A stretch of DNA of 46,074 nt from positions 1 to 46,074 of the forward strand of contig JAJRXM010000005.1 of NCBI GenBank assembly GCA_024276275.1. Reading direction: 5' to 3'. Below the pieces are notes generated by a model. That model had not been told where the DNA came from and did no database searches. It saw only the letters and a program-made list of their open reading frames with translations. Shown one piece after another: positions 9,600-17,458 of this stretch. This DNA is from Candidatus Zixiibacteriota bacterium (lineage in GTDB: Bacteria; Zixibacteria; MSB-5A5; GN15; FEB-12). The first letter of the stretch is position 1. Every line of letters starts with the position of its first letter. A program made the position numbers and the translations under genes.

Positions 9600-10007
9600 A
9601 TAAAGACTAAAAACATTGCAGTATGTTGTTTGATTTTTGCCTTCATGGTAATCGGCTGTTCAAGTTCTACACCTCCGGCAGCACCTCTTTCAAACTTTTC
9701 ACCGGAAATTATAAATAACCCTGATGCTTTTTCATTTCAAATCACTAACGGTGAAAACATCACTACAACTGTAGATTATACATGGCAAAACACAGGTACT
9801 CAAGCAACTATCAATCATTCAACTACTACTACAGCCGGATCTGCGTCTATGTTTATTTATGACGCTGACTCTGTCCAAGTATATACAAACGGGTTGGTAG
9901 CATCTGCTAACGAACCTAGCTCGGTCGGAACAACAGGTAGTTGGAGAATTCGTGTTGTTTTTACAAATTATAGCGGTACATCGAACTTCAGAGTAGATAA
10001 ATTATAA
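9600..10007 (+). CDS. Small exported lipoprotein, unknown function, non-canonical start
   Basis: Not a recognised family. With an upstream start at 9597-9600 the N-terminus reads KTKNIAVCCLIFAFMVIGCSSS, a textbook lipoprotein signal (charged n-region, hydrophobic core, IGC lipobox), so Cys becomes the lipidated residue. The only conventional start, TTG at 9630, would leave nine residues before that Cys and no charge. The good Shine-Dalgarno GAGGA at 9588-9592 is 7 bases before an ATA and 4 before an ACG; no ATG, GTG or TTG is in reach. After the lipobox comes a Ser/Thr/Pro linker, then about 95 residues rich in Thr, Asn and Tyr with beta-sandwich character (NITTTVDYTWQNTGT...). A strong terminator follows. 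The gene stands alone. Confidence 0.6.
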   Translation: MKTKNIAVCCLIFAFMVIGCSSSTPPAAPLSNFSPEIINNPDAFSFQITNGENITTTVDYTWQNTGTQATINHSTTTTAGSASMFIYDADSVQVYTNGLVASANEPSSVGTTGSWRIRVVFTNYSGTSNFRVDKL

Positions 10008-10032
10008 CTTATATAGTTATAAACGAGAATCA

Positions 10033-10064
10033 AAAAAAGCTGTCATAATTTTGACAGCTTTTTT
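10033..10064 (+). terminator. Rho-independent terminator after the lipoprotein gene
   Basis: AAAAAAGCTGTCA pairs perfectly with TGACAGCTTTTTT across a 6-base loop and runs into T-rich DNA, 25 bases after the lipoprotein stop. Confidence 0.85.
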
Positions 10065-10086
10065 CTTTTATTAACGATTCTACAAC

Positions 10087-10115
10087 TTGACTATTACTTT
10101 AGAAACTTCTATCAT
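10087..10115 (+). promoter_or_regulatory. Sigma-70-type promoter of the alcohol dehydrogenase gene
   Basis: TTGACT at 10087 and TATCAT at 10110 are separated by exactly 17 bases, about 35 bases before the ATG at 10151, which has its own AAGGAG Shine-Dalgarno. Confidence 0.55.
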
Positions 10116-10150
10116 ATACTTATAAAATCTACTATATACAAGGAGTTGTT

Positions 10151-11164
10151 ATGAGTAAAGTACAAGCATATGCGGCCCTGTCTGCCGGTTCAACTTTAGA
10201 AAAATTTGAATATGAACTTGATAAGATACAGCCTGAAGAGGTTGAAATAAAAGTTCATTACTGTGGTATCTGCCATTCAGATCTCTCCATGATTAACAAT
10301 GCATGGGGAATGTCGGCTTATCCCTTGGTGCCGGGTCATGAAGTAGCAGGTGAAATTATTGCTTTAGGAGAAAAAGTCACTCATTTAAAGGTTGGACAAA
10401 AAATCGGTCTTGGATGGTACTCAAAAAGTTGTATGGTTTGTGATTCCTGCATGAATGGTGACCATAACTTATGTGCTAACAACGAATCGACAATCGCAGG
10501 ACGCCATGGTGGCTTTGCCGACAAGGTTCGCTGTCATGCAAGCTGGGCGATTCCAATCCCTGACGCTTTGCCTCTTGAAAAAACAGGACCTCTTTTTTGC
10601 GGTGGGATAACTGTTTTTAATCCAATTGTACAATATAATGTAAAACCGACCGACCGCGTCGGTGTAGTTGGAATCGGTGGGCTGGGACATATGGCTATAC
10701 AATTTCTCAATAAATGGGGATGCGATGTAACCGCCTTTACATCGTCAGCAAGTAAAGCCGACGAAGCAAAAAAACTAGGTGCTCATCATGTAGTAAATTC
10801 TTGTGATAAAAATGAACTTGATAAAATTTCGGACTCTTTAGACTTCTTACTCGTTACTGTTAATGTGCCACTTGATTGGGACCTCTATATAAATGCTCTC
10901 AAAGCAAAAGGGCGACTTCATTTTGTAGGAGCTGTTTTAGAACCGATTCCTGTTGGTGCTTTTCCTTTAATCATGAGACAACGTTCTATTTCCGGAACTC
11001 CACTAGGCTCTCCTGAAACAACAAGAAAAATGCTTGAGTTTTGTGTGCATCACAACATTGTACCGCAAACAGAACTATTTCCAATGTCAAAAGTAAACGA
11101 GGCTATTGAACATTTAAACGCAGGTAAAGCTCGATATAGAATTATCTTACAAAATGATTTTTAA
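10151..11164 (+). CDS. Zinc-dependent NADP alcohol/aldehyde reductase (YahK/CAD-type)
   Basis: Cytosolic medium-chain dehydrogenase of the cinnamyl-alcohol-dehydrogenase group, expected to interconvert aldehydes and primary alcohols. Catalytic zinc ligands are visible: Cys in CGICHSD (about residue 41) and His in PGHEVAGE (about 63). The structural-zinc lobe has the four cysteines in SCMVCDSCMNGDHNLC. The Rossmann motif GIGGLGHMAIQF binds NAD(P); the AFTSSASK stretch after the second strand, with Ser rather than acid, favours NADP. Length 337 is slightly short of the usual 345-350 but complete. Start ATG has a strong AAGGAG 8 bases ahead and a good promoter upstream. Flanked by terminators, so monocistronic. 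Physiological substrate cannot be told from sequence. Confidence 0.92.
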   Translation: MSKVQAYAALSAGSTLEKFEYELDKIQPEEVEIKVHYCGICHSDLSMINNAWGMSAYPLVPGHEVAGEIIALGEKVTHLKVGQKIGLGWYSKSCMVCDSCMNGDHNLCANNESTIAGRHGGFADKVRCHASWAIPIPDALPLEKTGPLFCGGITVFNPIVQYNVKPTDRVGVVGIGGLGHMAIQFLNKWGCDVTAFTSSASKADEAKKLGAHHVVNSCDKNELDKISDSLDFLLVTVNVPLDWDLYINALKAKGRLHFVGAVLEPIPVGAFPLIMRQRSISGTPLGSPETTRKMLEFCVHHNIVPQTELFPMSKVNEAIEHLNAGKARYRIILQNDF

Positions 11165-11198
11165 TTTTCAAGCTATATGTCTTTAGAATATAAGAAAT

Positions 11199-11231
11199 AA
11201 CCTCGTTCAGTATAAGCTGTACGAGGTTTTT
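11199..11231 (+). terminator. Terminator after the alcohol dehydrogenase gene
   Basis: AACCTCGT pairs with ACGAGGTT across a 14-base loop (partly paired by CAG/CTG) and ends in a short T-run. Confidence 0.75.
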
Positions 11232-11339
11232 ATATGAAGTTATTCGAAGAATTTTCGGTTATCGCATCGTATTCTTGAGAAGTTGAACCGTATCTATGAC
11301 ATTGTTGTCTATTTTTATTCTCATATTACGAAATACTAC

Positions 11340-11368
11340 TTGAAACTTTTTACTAATATATCTATTAT
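11340..11368 (+). promoter_or_regulatory. Promoter placing the start site on the ATG of the metal transporter gene
   Basis: TTGAAA at 11340 and TATTAT at 11363 are 17 bases apart. Only six bases (AGAAGT) separate the -10 from the ATG at 11375, so transcription would begin at or within one base of the start codon: a leaderless mRNA. No Shine-Dalgarno is needed or present at normal spacing. Confidence 0.5.
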
Positions 11369-11374
11369 AGAAGT

Positions 11375-12124
11375 ATGTCAGATTTACAAACAGCCTTAGC
11401 ATCGGGAAACCTTATAGTCCTTCTTTGGACAGCAGGAACTCTTGGAGTTATTCATACAATCTTAGGACCTGACCACTATATCCCGTTCATCATGATGTCA
11501 AAAGCACAAAACTGGTCACGCCGTAAAACTGCTTTAATAACTTTTGTATGCGGGATTGGCCATGTCGGCAGTTCGTTAATAATCGGCATTTTCTTAGCTT
11601 GGCTCGGTATGGCAGCCACAGATTGGGCAGACAGCCGTTTTGCTTTTTGGCAGGGTGTTCGAGGAAGTTTATCCGCATGGCTTTTAATCGGAGTCGGAGC
11701 AGCATTCATGATATGGGGCATAAAAAAAGCATGGCGGGGAGAAACTCATTCGCATGCACATTTTCATTCTGATAAATCTGAACATACTCACGAACATGAC
11801 CACAATAATGAACATATGCATGTCCATAAAAATAGTGCATCCCGTATGACTCCCTGGATATTGTTCACTATATTTATTTTTGGACCGTGCGAATCTTTGA
11901 TACCGCTCATGCTGTCTGCTTGGTCGGTCTCCGGATATACCGGAATTACTTTGGTATCTTTAGTGTTTGGTATAGCAACGATTGTTACCATAATGGGAAC
12001 TGTTGCTGTTTTAATGGCCGGAATTCAGAAGATTCCTTTAGGTAAATTAGACCGATGGTCGACTGCTTTGGCAGGTTTTTCCTTGGTTGCCTGTGGTGCC
12101 GCTATTCAATGGTTGGGATTATAA
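11375..12124 (+). CDS. Nickel/cobalt-type membrane transporter (UreH/RcnA/NiCoT-like) with His-rich loop
   Basis: Six-helix integral membrane protein resembling the UreH/SafE and RcnA/NiCoT groups. Helix 1 ends with LGVIHTILGPDHYIPF, like the HxxxxD/GPDH metal motif of nickel/cobalt permeases. Helix 2 has CGIGHVGSSL. A cytoplasmic or periplasmic loop at about residues 127-152 is packed with about ten His plus Asp/Glu (HSHAHFHSDKSEHTHEHDHN), a metal-binding buffer as in RcnA or UreH. The second half has FGPCESLIPLM, a mirror of the first metal site. Substrate (Ni, Co or another divalent ion) and direction cannot be decided. It stands alone, with a possibly leaderless promoter. No urease or hydrogenase genes are nearby. 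Confidence 0.7.
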   Translation: MSDLQTALASGNLIVLLWTAGTLGVIHTILGPDHYIPFIMMSKAQNWSRRKTALITFVCGIGHVGSSLIIGIFLAWLGMAATDWADSRFAFWQGVRGSLSAWLLIGVGAAFMIWGIKKAWRGETHSHAHFHSDKSEHTHEHDHNNEHMHVHKNSASRMTPWILFTIFIFGPCESLIPLMLSAWSVSGYTGITLVSLVFGIATIVTIMGTVAVLMAGIQKIPLGKLDRWSTALAGFSLVACGAAIQWLGL

Positions 12125-12203
12125 AAAACAGCAATTCTTTTGTACTCCTCTCCGTGCATGACACGAAGTCTGGAGTAAAGCCGATCAGCAATAATTCCGA
12201 AAT

Positions 12204-12240
12204 CAAAAAAAAACTGACAGAATTATAATATCTGCCAGTT
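12204..12240 (-). terminator. Terminator of the bacilliredoxin gene
   Basis: Read on the minus strand, AACTGGCAGA pairs with TCTGTCAGTT (one G.U) and is followed by nine T. It may also serve the converging transporter gene. Confidence 0.75.
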
Positions 12241-12259
12241 CAAAGTTCAATAGAGCATA

Positions 12260-12280
12260 CTTCGACATGCTCAGTATGAC
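12260..12280. repeat. CTGAGC-type intergenic repeat, copy 1
   Basis: CTTCGACATGCTCAGTATGAC. Related copies (TCACCCTGAGCAAAGTCGAA and variants) occur at 13729-13751, 19511-19532 and 19553-19574, always intergenic. Confidence 0.6.
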
Positions 12281-12296
12281 TTAATTTTAATATTTA

Positions 12297-12788
12297 TTAA
12301 CGACCGTTCCGTTCATCTGAACTAAATGCTTCTTTCAGTTTTTCTTCAGATACCAACGGTCCTTCTTTTGTACAATACTCATCAAATGCAGGAGTCAACT
12401 TTTCCGCAATTTGTTCGTAGTCGAACCCTTCGATTTCATGACGAGGTATAAAATGCACCAGCTGCCCGTCTTTAAACAAGGCTATAGACGGTGACGACGG
12501 TGGCACTTCGGGGAAATATGATCTTGCATTTGCGGTAGCATCTTTATCTACACCTGCAAATACAGTAGCTATATTATCTGGTATTGTTTTGTGCTGTAAA
12601 GCAAATCCGACACCCGGTCTTGCTCCTCCGGCAGCACATCCGCATACCGAATTAATTAAAATCATCGAACTACCGGACTTTTTCATAAATGCTTCGACAT
12701 CGGACTCTGCCTTTAAGGCTTGTACACCTATATCGACTAATTCTTTTTCCATCCACCCGACTACTTGCGGGTCATACTTTGCCATCAT
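12297..12788 (-). CDS. BrxA/BrxB family bacilliredoxin
   Basis: Thioredoxin-fold protein of the YphP/YqiW family, which removes bacillithiol from protein thiols in organisms making that thiol. The diagnostic active site NSVCGCAAGGARPG is present (Cys49 and Cys51, CGC rather than CXXC), as is the cis-Pro region SPSIALFKDGQLVHFIPRHEIEG. Length 163 compares with about 145 in Bacillus; the C-terminal tail is slightly longer. The start ATG at 12788 has AAAGGAA ahead; a second ATG follows immediately. It implies bacillithiol in this organism, although no bsh genes are in the window. The neighbour sodA, divergent from it, fits an oxidative-stress theme. Paralogue (A or B) cannot be told. Confidence 0.9.
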   Translation of the reverse strand: MMAKYDPQVVGWMEKELVDIGVQALKAESDVEAFMKKSGSSMILINSVCGCAAGGARPGVGFALQHKTIPDNIATVFAGVDKDATANARSYFPEVPPSSPSIALFKDGQLVHFIPRHEIEGFDYEQIAEKLTPAFDEYCTKEGPLVSEEKLKEAFSSDERNGR

Positions 12789-12990
12789 AAAAATAAATTC
12801 CTTTCGTATAAATTCATCATTTCAAACTATAATACAATAATATACGTAATGGTTCCACGAAAAAAGAAGAATAATAGATTATTTTCCTCTTTTTAGCCTA
12901 TTTTTGCTTGTCTTTAGTTTTATTACGTAATATATCTATATAAAGAGAAGCCATATTTCGACTCAGCTTATAGGAATATAGAAAAATTTC

Positions 12991-13017
12991 AACAAGCTCT
13001 TAGGTTATTAGCTTGTT
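12991..13017 (+). promoter_or_regulatory. Leader hairpin upstream of sodA
   Basis: AACAAGCT and AGCTTGTT are perfect 8-base arms with an 11-base loop, 65 bases before the sodA ATG. No T-run follows, so it is a stem in the leader or an operator rather than a terminator. Function unknown. Confidence 0.35.
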
Positions 13018-13081
13018 TCACGGAACAATCATACATTTGGACTGTTTGAAGTTTAACATAATAAATGAAAGGATTACAAAA

Positions 13082-13684
13082 ATGGCATATTCACTACCTG
13101 AATTACCATACTCATACGATGCTTTAGAGCCGTATATCGATGCAAAGACGATGGAAATTCATCACAGTAAACATCACAATGCATATATCACCAACGTAAA
13201 TAAAGCTTTGGAAGGGCATGATGACTTAGCATCCAAATCAGGCGAAGAACTAATCACCGATTTAAACGCAATCCCTGAATCTATCCGTGGGGCTGTTCAA
13301 AACAACGGCGGCGGATATGTAAACCATGCTATGTTTTGGGAAGTCATGAAAAAAGATGTTCCCTTTGCAGGTGAAGTAGCCGATGCTATTAATGCCGAAC
13401 TTGGCGGGTTTGATAAATTTAAAGAAGAGTTTGCCAAAGCAGGTGCCACTCGGTTTGGCTCCGGTTGGGCTTGGCTTGTTGTCAACGGTGGGAAACTTGA
13501 AATCATGTCGACTGCCAATCAAGACTCTCCTCTTTCTGTCGGTAAAAAACCTGTTTTAGGTCTTGATGTCTGGGAACATGCTTATTATTTACATTATCAG
13601 AACCGTCGTCCAGATTATATTCAGGCTTTCTTTAATGTTATCAACTGGGAAAAAGTAAACGAGCTTTATTTAGCAGCAAAATAA
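13082..13684 (+). CDS. sodA: Superoxide dismutase, Mn-type (Fe/Mn family)
   Basis: Converts superoxide to oxygen and peroxide in the cytosol (no signal peptide). Metal ligands are His27 (MEIHHSKHH), His81 (YVNHAMFW), Asp161 and His165 ([10 protein letters not shown]). The second-shell Gln lies in STANQDSPL (Gln146), and the matching position in GGGYVNH is not Gln; this arrangement is typical of Mn rather than Fe enzymes, though cambialistic activity is possible. A longer frame from 13013 exists, but the ATG at 13082 has GAAAGGA at the right distance and yields the standard [21 protein letters not shown]-terminus and 200 residues. A leader hairpin lies upstream and a terminator-like palindrome follows. 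Single gene next to divergent bacilliredoxin. Confidence 0.95.
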   Translation: MAYSLPELPYSYDALEPYIDAKTMEIHHSKHHNAYITNVNKALEGHDDLASKSGEELITDLNAIPESIRGAVQNNGGGYVNHAMFWEVMKKDVPFAGEVADAINAELGGFDKFKEEFAKAGATRFGSGWAWLVVNGGKLEIMSTANQDSPLSVGKKPVLGLDVWEHAYYLHYQNRRPDYIQAFFNVINWEKVNELYLAAK

Positions 13685-13720
13685 CCCACTGCGTAGGACT
13701 TACACGCAAGCGTGGGTTAT
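13681..13720 (+). terminator. Imperfect hairpin overlapping the sodA stop
   Basis: ATAACCCAC pairs with GTGGGTTAT, with an inner GCGT/ACGC stem and no strong T-run. It probably protects the 3' end, with true termination at 13771-13800. Confidence 0.45.
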
Positions 13721-13728
13721 ATAAATTT

Positions 13729-13751
13729 GTCACCCTGAGCAAAGTCGAAAG
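13729..13751. repeat. CTGAGC-type intergenic repeat, copy 2
   Basis: GTCACCCTGAGCAAAGTCGA followed by AAG, the best-preserved member of the family in this window. Confidence 0.6.
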
Positions 13752-13770
13752 GTACAAATTAAATAATGCG

Positions 13771-13800
13771 TGGTCAGGAACCCATTCCTGACCATTTTTT
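13771..13800 (+). terminator. GTCAGGAA palindrome with T-run
   Basis: TGGTCAGGAA-CCCA-TTCCTGACCA is a perfect 10-base stem with a 4-base loop followed by six T. It is both one of three copies of the GTCAGGAA palindrome family (others at 17215-17234 and 24269-24292) and a credible sodA terminator. Confidence 0.7.
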
Positions 13801-13806
13801 ATAATC

Positions 13807-13834
13807 GGTAGGACAGATATTCGGGTCTGCCTAT
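13807..13834. repeat. GGTAGGACAG-type palindromic repeat
   Basis: GGTAGGACAGATATTCGGGT continuing to CTGCCTATT; an imperfect palindrome related to the copies at 24687-24718 and 44042-44076. Confidence 0.5.
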
Positions 13835-14271
13835 TTTATTAAAGTTATCCACATCGTTTAAATTAACTTTTTCGTTGTAACCTTATTATTCTTATGTTGT
13901 TATAGCAAAATGGGTTTGTTTCGTACAAATTTTATTTTTTCTTCTTGATTGTTTCTTTAAAATGGGTTCGTTTCACATATAAAGGGAACCTACTTTCCCG
14001 TTTTTTCTGTGTTTTTTCTTGATAATAATAAGCCCTGCAAACGGTTACAGCGAAATGGCTTTGCCTGAAAAAATGGCTTAAGCCATTTTCGCTAGTATTA
14101 ATTGTAGTGATTTTGTTCATACTAAAACTCCTGTTATCTGTAACTCCAGATGTCATCCCAAACTTAATTTGGTATCCAACATTGTTGTTTTTTTCTTATA
14201 AAATTAAGTTGTTCATAGTATACGATTAGATATGAAACAAGGGAGGATGTGTAGAGAAAATGATTATGAAG
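13835..14271. repeat. Non-coding spacer with AGCAAAATGGG-type repeats
   Basis: No credible gene. At 13895-13926 is TTATAGCAAAATGGGTTTGT followed by TTCG, with a second block AAAATGGGTTCGTTT at 13960-13975. The same two-block arrangement recurs at 24464-24545. At 14041-14093 an inverted pair AGCGAAATGGCTT / AAGCCATTTTCGCT belongs to the same group. At 14151-14179 is a copy of the GTCATCCCAAA...TTTGGTATCCA palindrome. A 74-codon minus-strand frame across 13932-14156 is just a translation of these repeats. Confidence 0.55.
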
Positions 14272-17073
14272 TTATATTCTTTTTCGTTTACGAGTAACTT
14301 TTTTCTTAGCAAATAAACCGGATGTATATTTATCATATAACTCAAATAGAAATTTTATTCGGCTTGCTTCGTTTTTGAAAGGTTGGGAACGGTAACAAAG
14401 GTCAACTGCTTTATCAAGTTTTTGATGAGCTTTCACTAATGCTTGGGGCATACTGAGTGGGTCATAGAGATCTGCCAAACTGCTCTCTGGAAATTGTAAC
14501 CTGACATCCAAAACTTCTTGAGCAAATTTTTCAACAGCTTCTTTTTTCTTCTTTGTTGGTTTCTCAGCCCACGGATAGTTGTTGTATACAATATTTGCGG
14601 AATATTGATAATCACTTTTCATCCTACCACAGATATAAGAAGTCCAAGTCATATGCATAATAGAGCTTAGAATACCGAAATTATATAATGAAGCTTCTTG
14701 TATTATCAATGAACTTCCACTAGCTATTATATTTTGTTTTAGAATTCCAATAGGTATATACTTCCTATTAGAAGATGAAACTTTAGGAATAATTATATAG
14801 TCTGAAATAGGTTGACGAATTTCGCCAAATAAACTTGGGAAGTTAGCAAGATTATTAGTTGCCCCTCGATTACTTTCTAACCTAAAATCTTTAGTTCTTT
14901 TTATTCTAAGATGAATCTCTTTTGAGTCTTTTATTGAAATAGGATTTACATCTTTTAACCAAAGACACCAACGCTTAATGTTGTTTAGAAATTCTTTGCC
15001 ACCAGTATAAGGTCTTATAAATTTACTAGAAGTAGGTTCTTTCTTTAGAATGCTTTCCTTCTCTGAATCAGATAATATCAAATGTCCATTATCAATTGGC
15101 ATACTTCCATAATTCATTGTCGATACATTACAAATTGGAGTTGTCCTATTCATTATAATAGAGCTTAGCCCTTCAACTAAATAAGGGTTGATATTTTTAA
15201 CAATATGCTCATGTGGCTCATCTCCAGTATTTTCATATTCATATATTTTTTTATTAGCAACTTCAAAGTTTGAAAAACCGATAATTACAACATGCACTGA
15301 AGCGTTACCCCTTGCTTCATTATTCCATTTAAAAGTTCGGTGAGCAAAATGTATTTTTATGCTGTATTTATTAAATAATTCATTCCAGAGAATTCCTACT
15401 TGTTGTCCCTGTGAGATTGAGTTAGTAGATACAAATGATACTTTCGTATCTGATTTCAAATCTGTTTCTTCAGTATTATATTTTTTAAGATACTGAGCAG
15501 CTTTAATATACCAAGCGGTTACATAGTCAAGAATTCCAGCACCTTTCACATCTTTAAAAATTATTTTCATGTCGTACTTTTGTTCTTGGTTTTGTTCTTT
15601 TTTTCCAACAAAAGGGGGATTGCCTAATATGTAATCAAACTTTTTTATACTGCTTTCTGTTTCAGATGGAAGTGGTTCAGTTATTGTATCCCATTCAATT
15701 CGTAATGCGTTACCATGAACTATTTTTGCTGATTTTCTTAATGGAAGTCTAACAAAATATTCACCAAATTCTTGAGAAATTATCATATTCATTTGGTGGT
15801 CGATAAGCCAAAGAGCTACTTGTGCAATTTGAGCAGGAAATTCTTCATATTCAATACCATAAAAGCGATCAACATTGCATTGGACTAAAAGTCCTAAATC
15901 AGTAACCAATTGCTGTTTAATGTATAATTGTTTTAAAATTGATAGTTCAAGAAGTCGTAACTCTCTATATGTAATCACTAAGAAATTACCACATCCGCAA
16001 GCAGGGTCTAAAAATCGTAATGAAGCAATTTTTGTATGAAACTCAATTAATTTCTTTTTGTTGTTTTTGATTTTCTCAAACTCACCCCAAAGCTTATCAA
16101 GAAAAAGTGGTTCAATAAGTTTTAGTATATTTTTTTCACTCGTGTAATGTGCACCAAGATTTCTTCGTTCTTCTGGATTCATTACACTTTGAAACATTGA
16201 ACCAAAAATAGCAGGGGAGATATAACTCCAGTCAATATAACAACACTCTAACAATATAGACCGCATCTTGCTGTTGAATGAAGCTAGATGTAAGTTTTCA
16301 GCAAATAACTGACCGTTTACAAAAGGGAATGTAGTTAGTATTTCATCTAAAGTATTCTGTCTTTCTTTTTCAGAAGTATTAAGAACATCAAAGATTTGTT
16401 GTAAATATAAACCGAGGTCAGTGCCGTCTTCATTTGTTTTTAATTCTATATAATCTTGGAATGCTTGTTTTTCAAAAATACCAGTATCTTCAGCAAAAAG
16501 ACAAAATAAAAGCCGTACTAACAAAACTTCCAGTTCATGCCCTACATATCCAGCTTCTTTTAAAGCATCATGAAGTTTACCCATTTTTTCTGCGGCATGA
16601 ATATTTACAGGGTCTTCATCTTTAAAAACTTTCTTCTTGTACCCCGCAATAAAATCAAAAAGTTGGATATTTTTTACAAGCTCTGTTAGTTGAAAATCAG
16701 ATTGTTTGTTTTCTTCAAGGTCATAAAGCCTAAAATTTTCAAAGTCACAAACTATTATATATTTAGGTAATTCATGGTCTTTTAGTCCAGGCATATAATC
16801 TTTTGCTTGCTTAAATGCTTTATCAAGGTTTTTCCCCCGACTTTTCATTTCAACAACTAACATACCTTTCCAAATTAAATCTATAAACCCATCTCTTTCA
16901 TCTAACTTTTGAACTCTTTTTTCAAAAAGTCCAACTTTTCGTCGACTAACACCAAATACATCAAAAAAGCCTTCAAGAAAAGGTTGTGCTTCTGCTCTTT
17001 CGTTAGATGCATCTTCCCAATCTTTTGAAAATTTCGTAGCTCGCTCTTTTATTTCATTCCAGCTTAAAGCCAT
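14272..17073 (-). CDS. MmeI-like type IIL restriction-modification enzyme (endonuclease plus N6-adenine methyltransferase)
   Basis: One polypeptide predicted to cut and methylate the same site. The N-terminal nuclease domain has the PD-(D/E)XK-like pattern: Asp65 in GFIDLIW and Glu75-Met-Lys77 in VVEMKSRGK. An alpha-helical spacer follows (about 150-330). The gamma-type methyltransferase has motif I FLDPACGCGNFL (near residue 354) and motif IV GNPPFVGKKEQN (near 482), as in N6-adenine enzymes. The C-terminal third, with RPYTGGKEFLNN and WAEKPTKKKKEAVEKFAQ, matches the MmeI target-recognition and end domains. Length 933 is typical. No separate specificity or methyltransferase gene is adjacent, as expected for type IIL. 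It lies in a repeat-rich island, consistent with horizontal acquisition. The frame appears intact. Recognition site cannot be read from sequence by eye. Confidence 0.92.
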   Translation of the reverse strand: MALSWNEIKERATKFSKDWEDASNERAEAQPFLEGFFDVFGVSRRKVGLFEKRVQKLDERDGFIDLIWKGMLVVEMKSRGKNLDKAFKQAKDYMPGLKDHELPKYIIVCDFENFRLYDLEENKQSDFQLTELVKNIQLFDFIAGYKKKVFKDEDPVNIHAAEKMGKLHDALKEAGYVGHELEVLLVRLLFCLFAEDTGIFEKQAFQDYIELKTNEDGTDLGLYLQQIFDVLNTSEKERQNTLDEILTTFPFVNGQLFAENLHLASFNSKMRSILLECCYIDWSYISPAIFGSMFQSVMNPEERRNLGAHYTSEKNILKLIEPLFLDKLWGEFEKIKNNKKKLIEFHTKIASLRFLDPACGCGNFLVITYRELRLLELSILKQLYIKQQLVTDLGLLVQCNVDRFYGIEYEEFPAQIAQVALWLIDHQMNMIISQEFGEYFVRLPLRKSAKIVHGNALRIEWDTITEPLPSETESSIKKFDYILGNPPFVGKKEQNQEQKYDMKIIFKDVKGAGILDYVTAWYIKAAQYLKKYNTEETDLKSDTKVSFVSTNSISQGQQVGILWNELFNKYSIKIHFAHRTFKWNNEARGNASVHVVIIGFSNFEVANKKIYEYENTGDEPHEHIVKNINPYLVEGLSSIIMNRTTPICNVSTMNYGSMPIDNGHLILSDSEKESILKKEPTSSKFIRPYTGGKEFLNNIKRWCLWLKDVNPISIKDSKEIHLRIKRTKDFRLESNRGATNNLANFPSLFGEIRQPISDYIIIPKVSSSNRKYIPIGILKQNIIASGSSLIIQEASLYNFGILSSIMHMTWTSYICGRMKSDYQYSANIVYNNYPWAEKPTKKKKEAVEKFAQEVLDVRLQFPESSLADLYDPLSMPQALVKAHQKLDKAVDLCYRSQPFKNEASRIKFLFELYDKYTSGLFAKKKVTRKRKRI

Positions 17074-17377
17074 GATTAGGTTTTTCCCTAAATAGTTAAT
17101 TTTTATTCAATGAATTATATTACATTATTTACTATCGGTAAACATAAAAGATGAGATTGCCGCATTCGCCCAGGTGAATTCGCAATGACTGATAAATACA
17201 TTTGTTGCTTAATCGTCAGGAAAGGGTTCCTGACAACGCATCCAAAAGAGTATCGAAACCGCAGGGGTTTTGATCTACAAGACTGGTTCCCAGCCTTCGC
17301 TGGGATGACAATAGTGAAAGAGTTGACAATAGTGAGAAAATTGACATTTTTGTAGAAAACAAACTCCATTCCCACCC
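17074..17377. repeat. Spacer with three palindromic repeat families
   Basis: No gene. At 17140-17196 is AACATAAAAGATGAGATTGC...TTCGCAATGACTGATAAA, shared with 26299-26346. At 17215-17234 is the GTCAGGAA-AGGG-TTCCTGAC palindrome. At 17283-17310 is CTGGTTCCCAGCCTTCGCTG continuing to GGATGACA, a member of the GTCATTCC...GGAATCCAG family also at 14151, 26201 and 44889. Short frames here are artefacts. Confidence 0.6.
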
Positions 17378-17411
17378 ACAAAAAAACCCGCATCCAAATG
17401 AATGCGGGTTT
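17378..17411 (-). terminator. Terminator of the histone-like gene
   Basis: AAACCCGCAT and ATGCGGGTTT form a perfect 10-base stem with an 8-base loop. On the minus strand it runs into a T tract, about 48 bases past the stop of the histone-like gene. Confidence 0.85.
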
Positions 17412-17458
17412 ATAATTAAAAAATTCGTTAAATGATATTCAACGAATCAATAGTTGTC

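Noticed and set aside
13932-14156. 74-codon minus-strand frame
   Set aside because: It is a translation of repeat DNA; the same repeat at 24.5 kb gives an unrelated protein.
17115-17393. 92-codon minus-strand frame
   Set aside because: It spans three palindromic repeats and a terminator; the VIPAKAGNQ-like peptide is typical of intergenic repeat translation.
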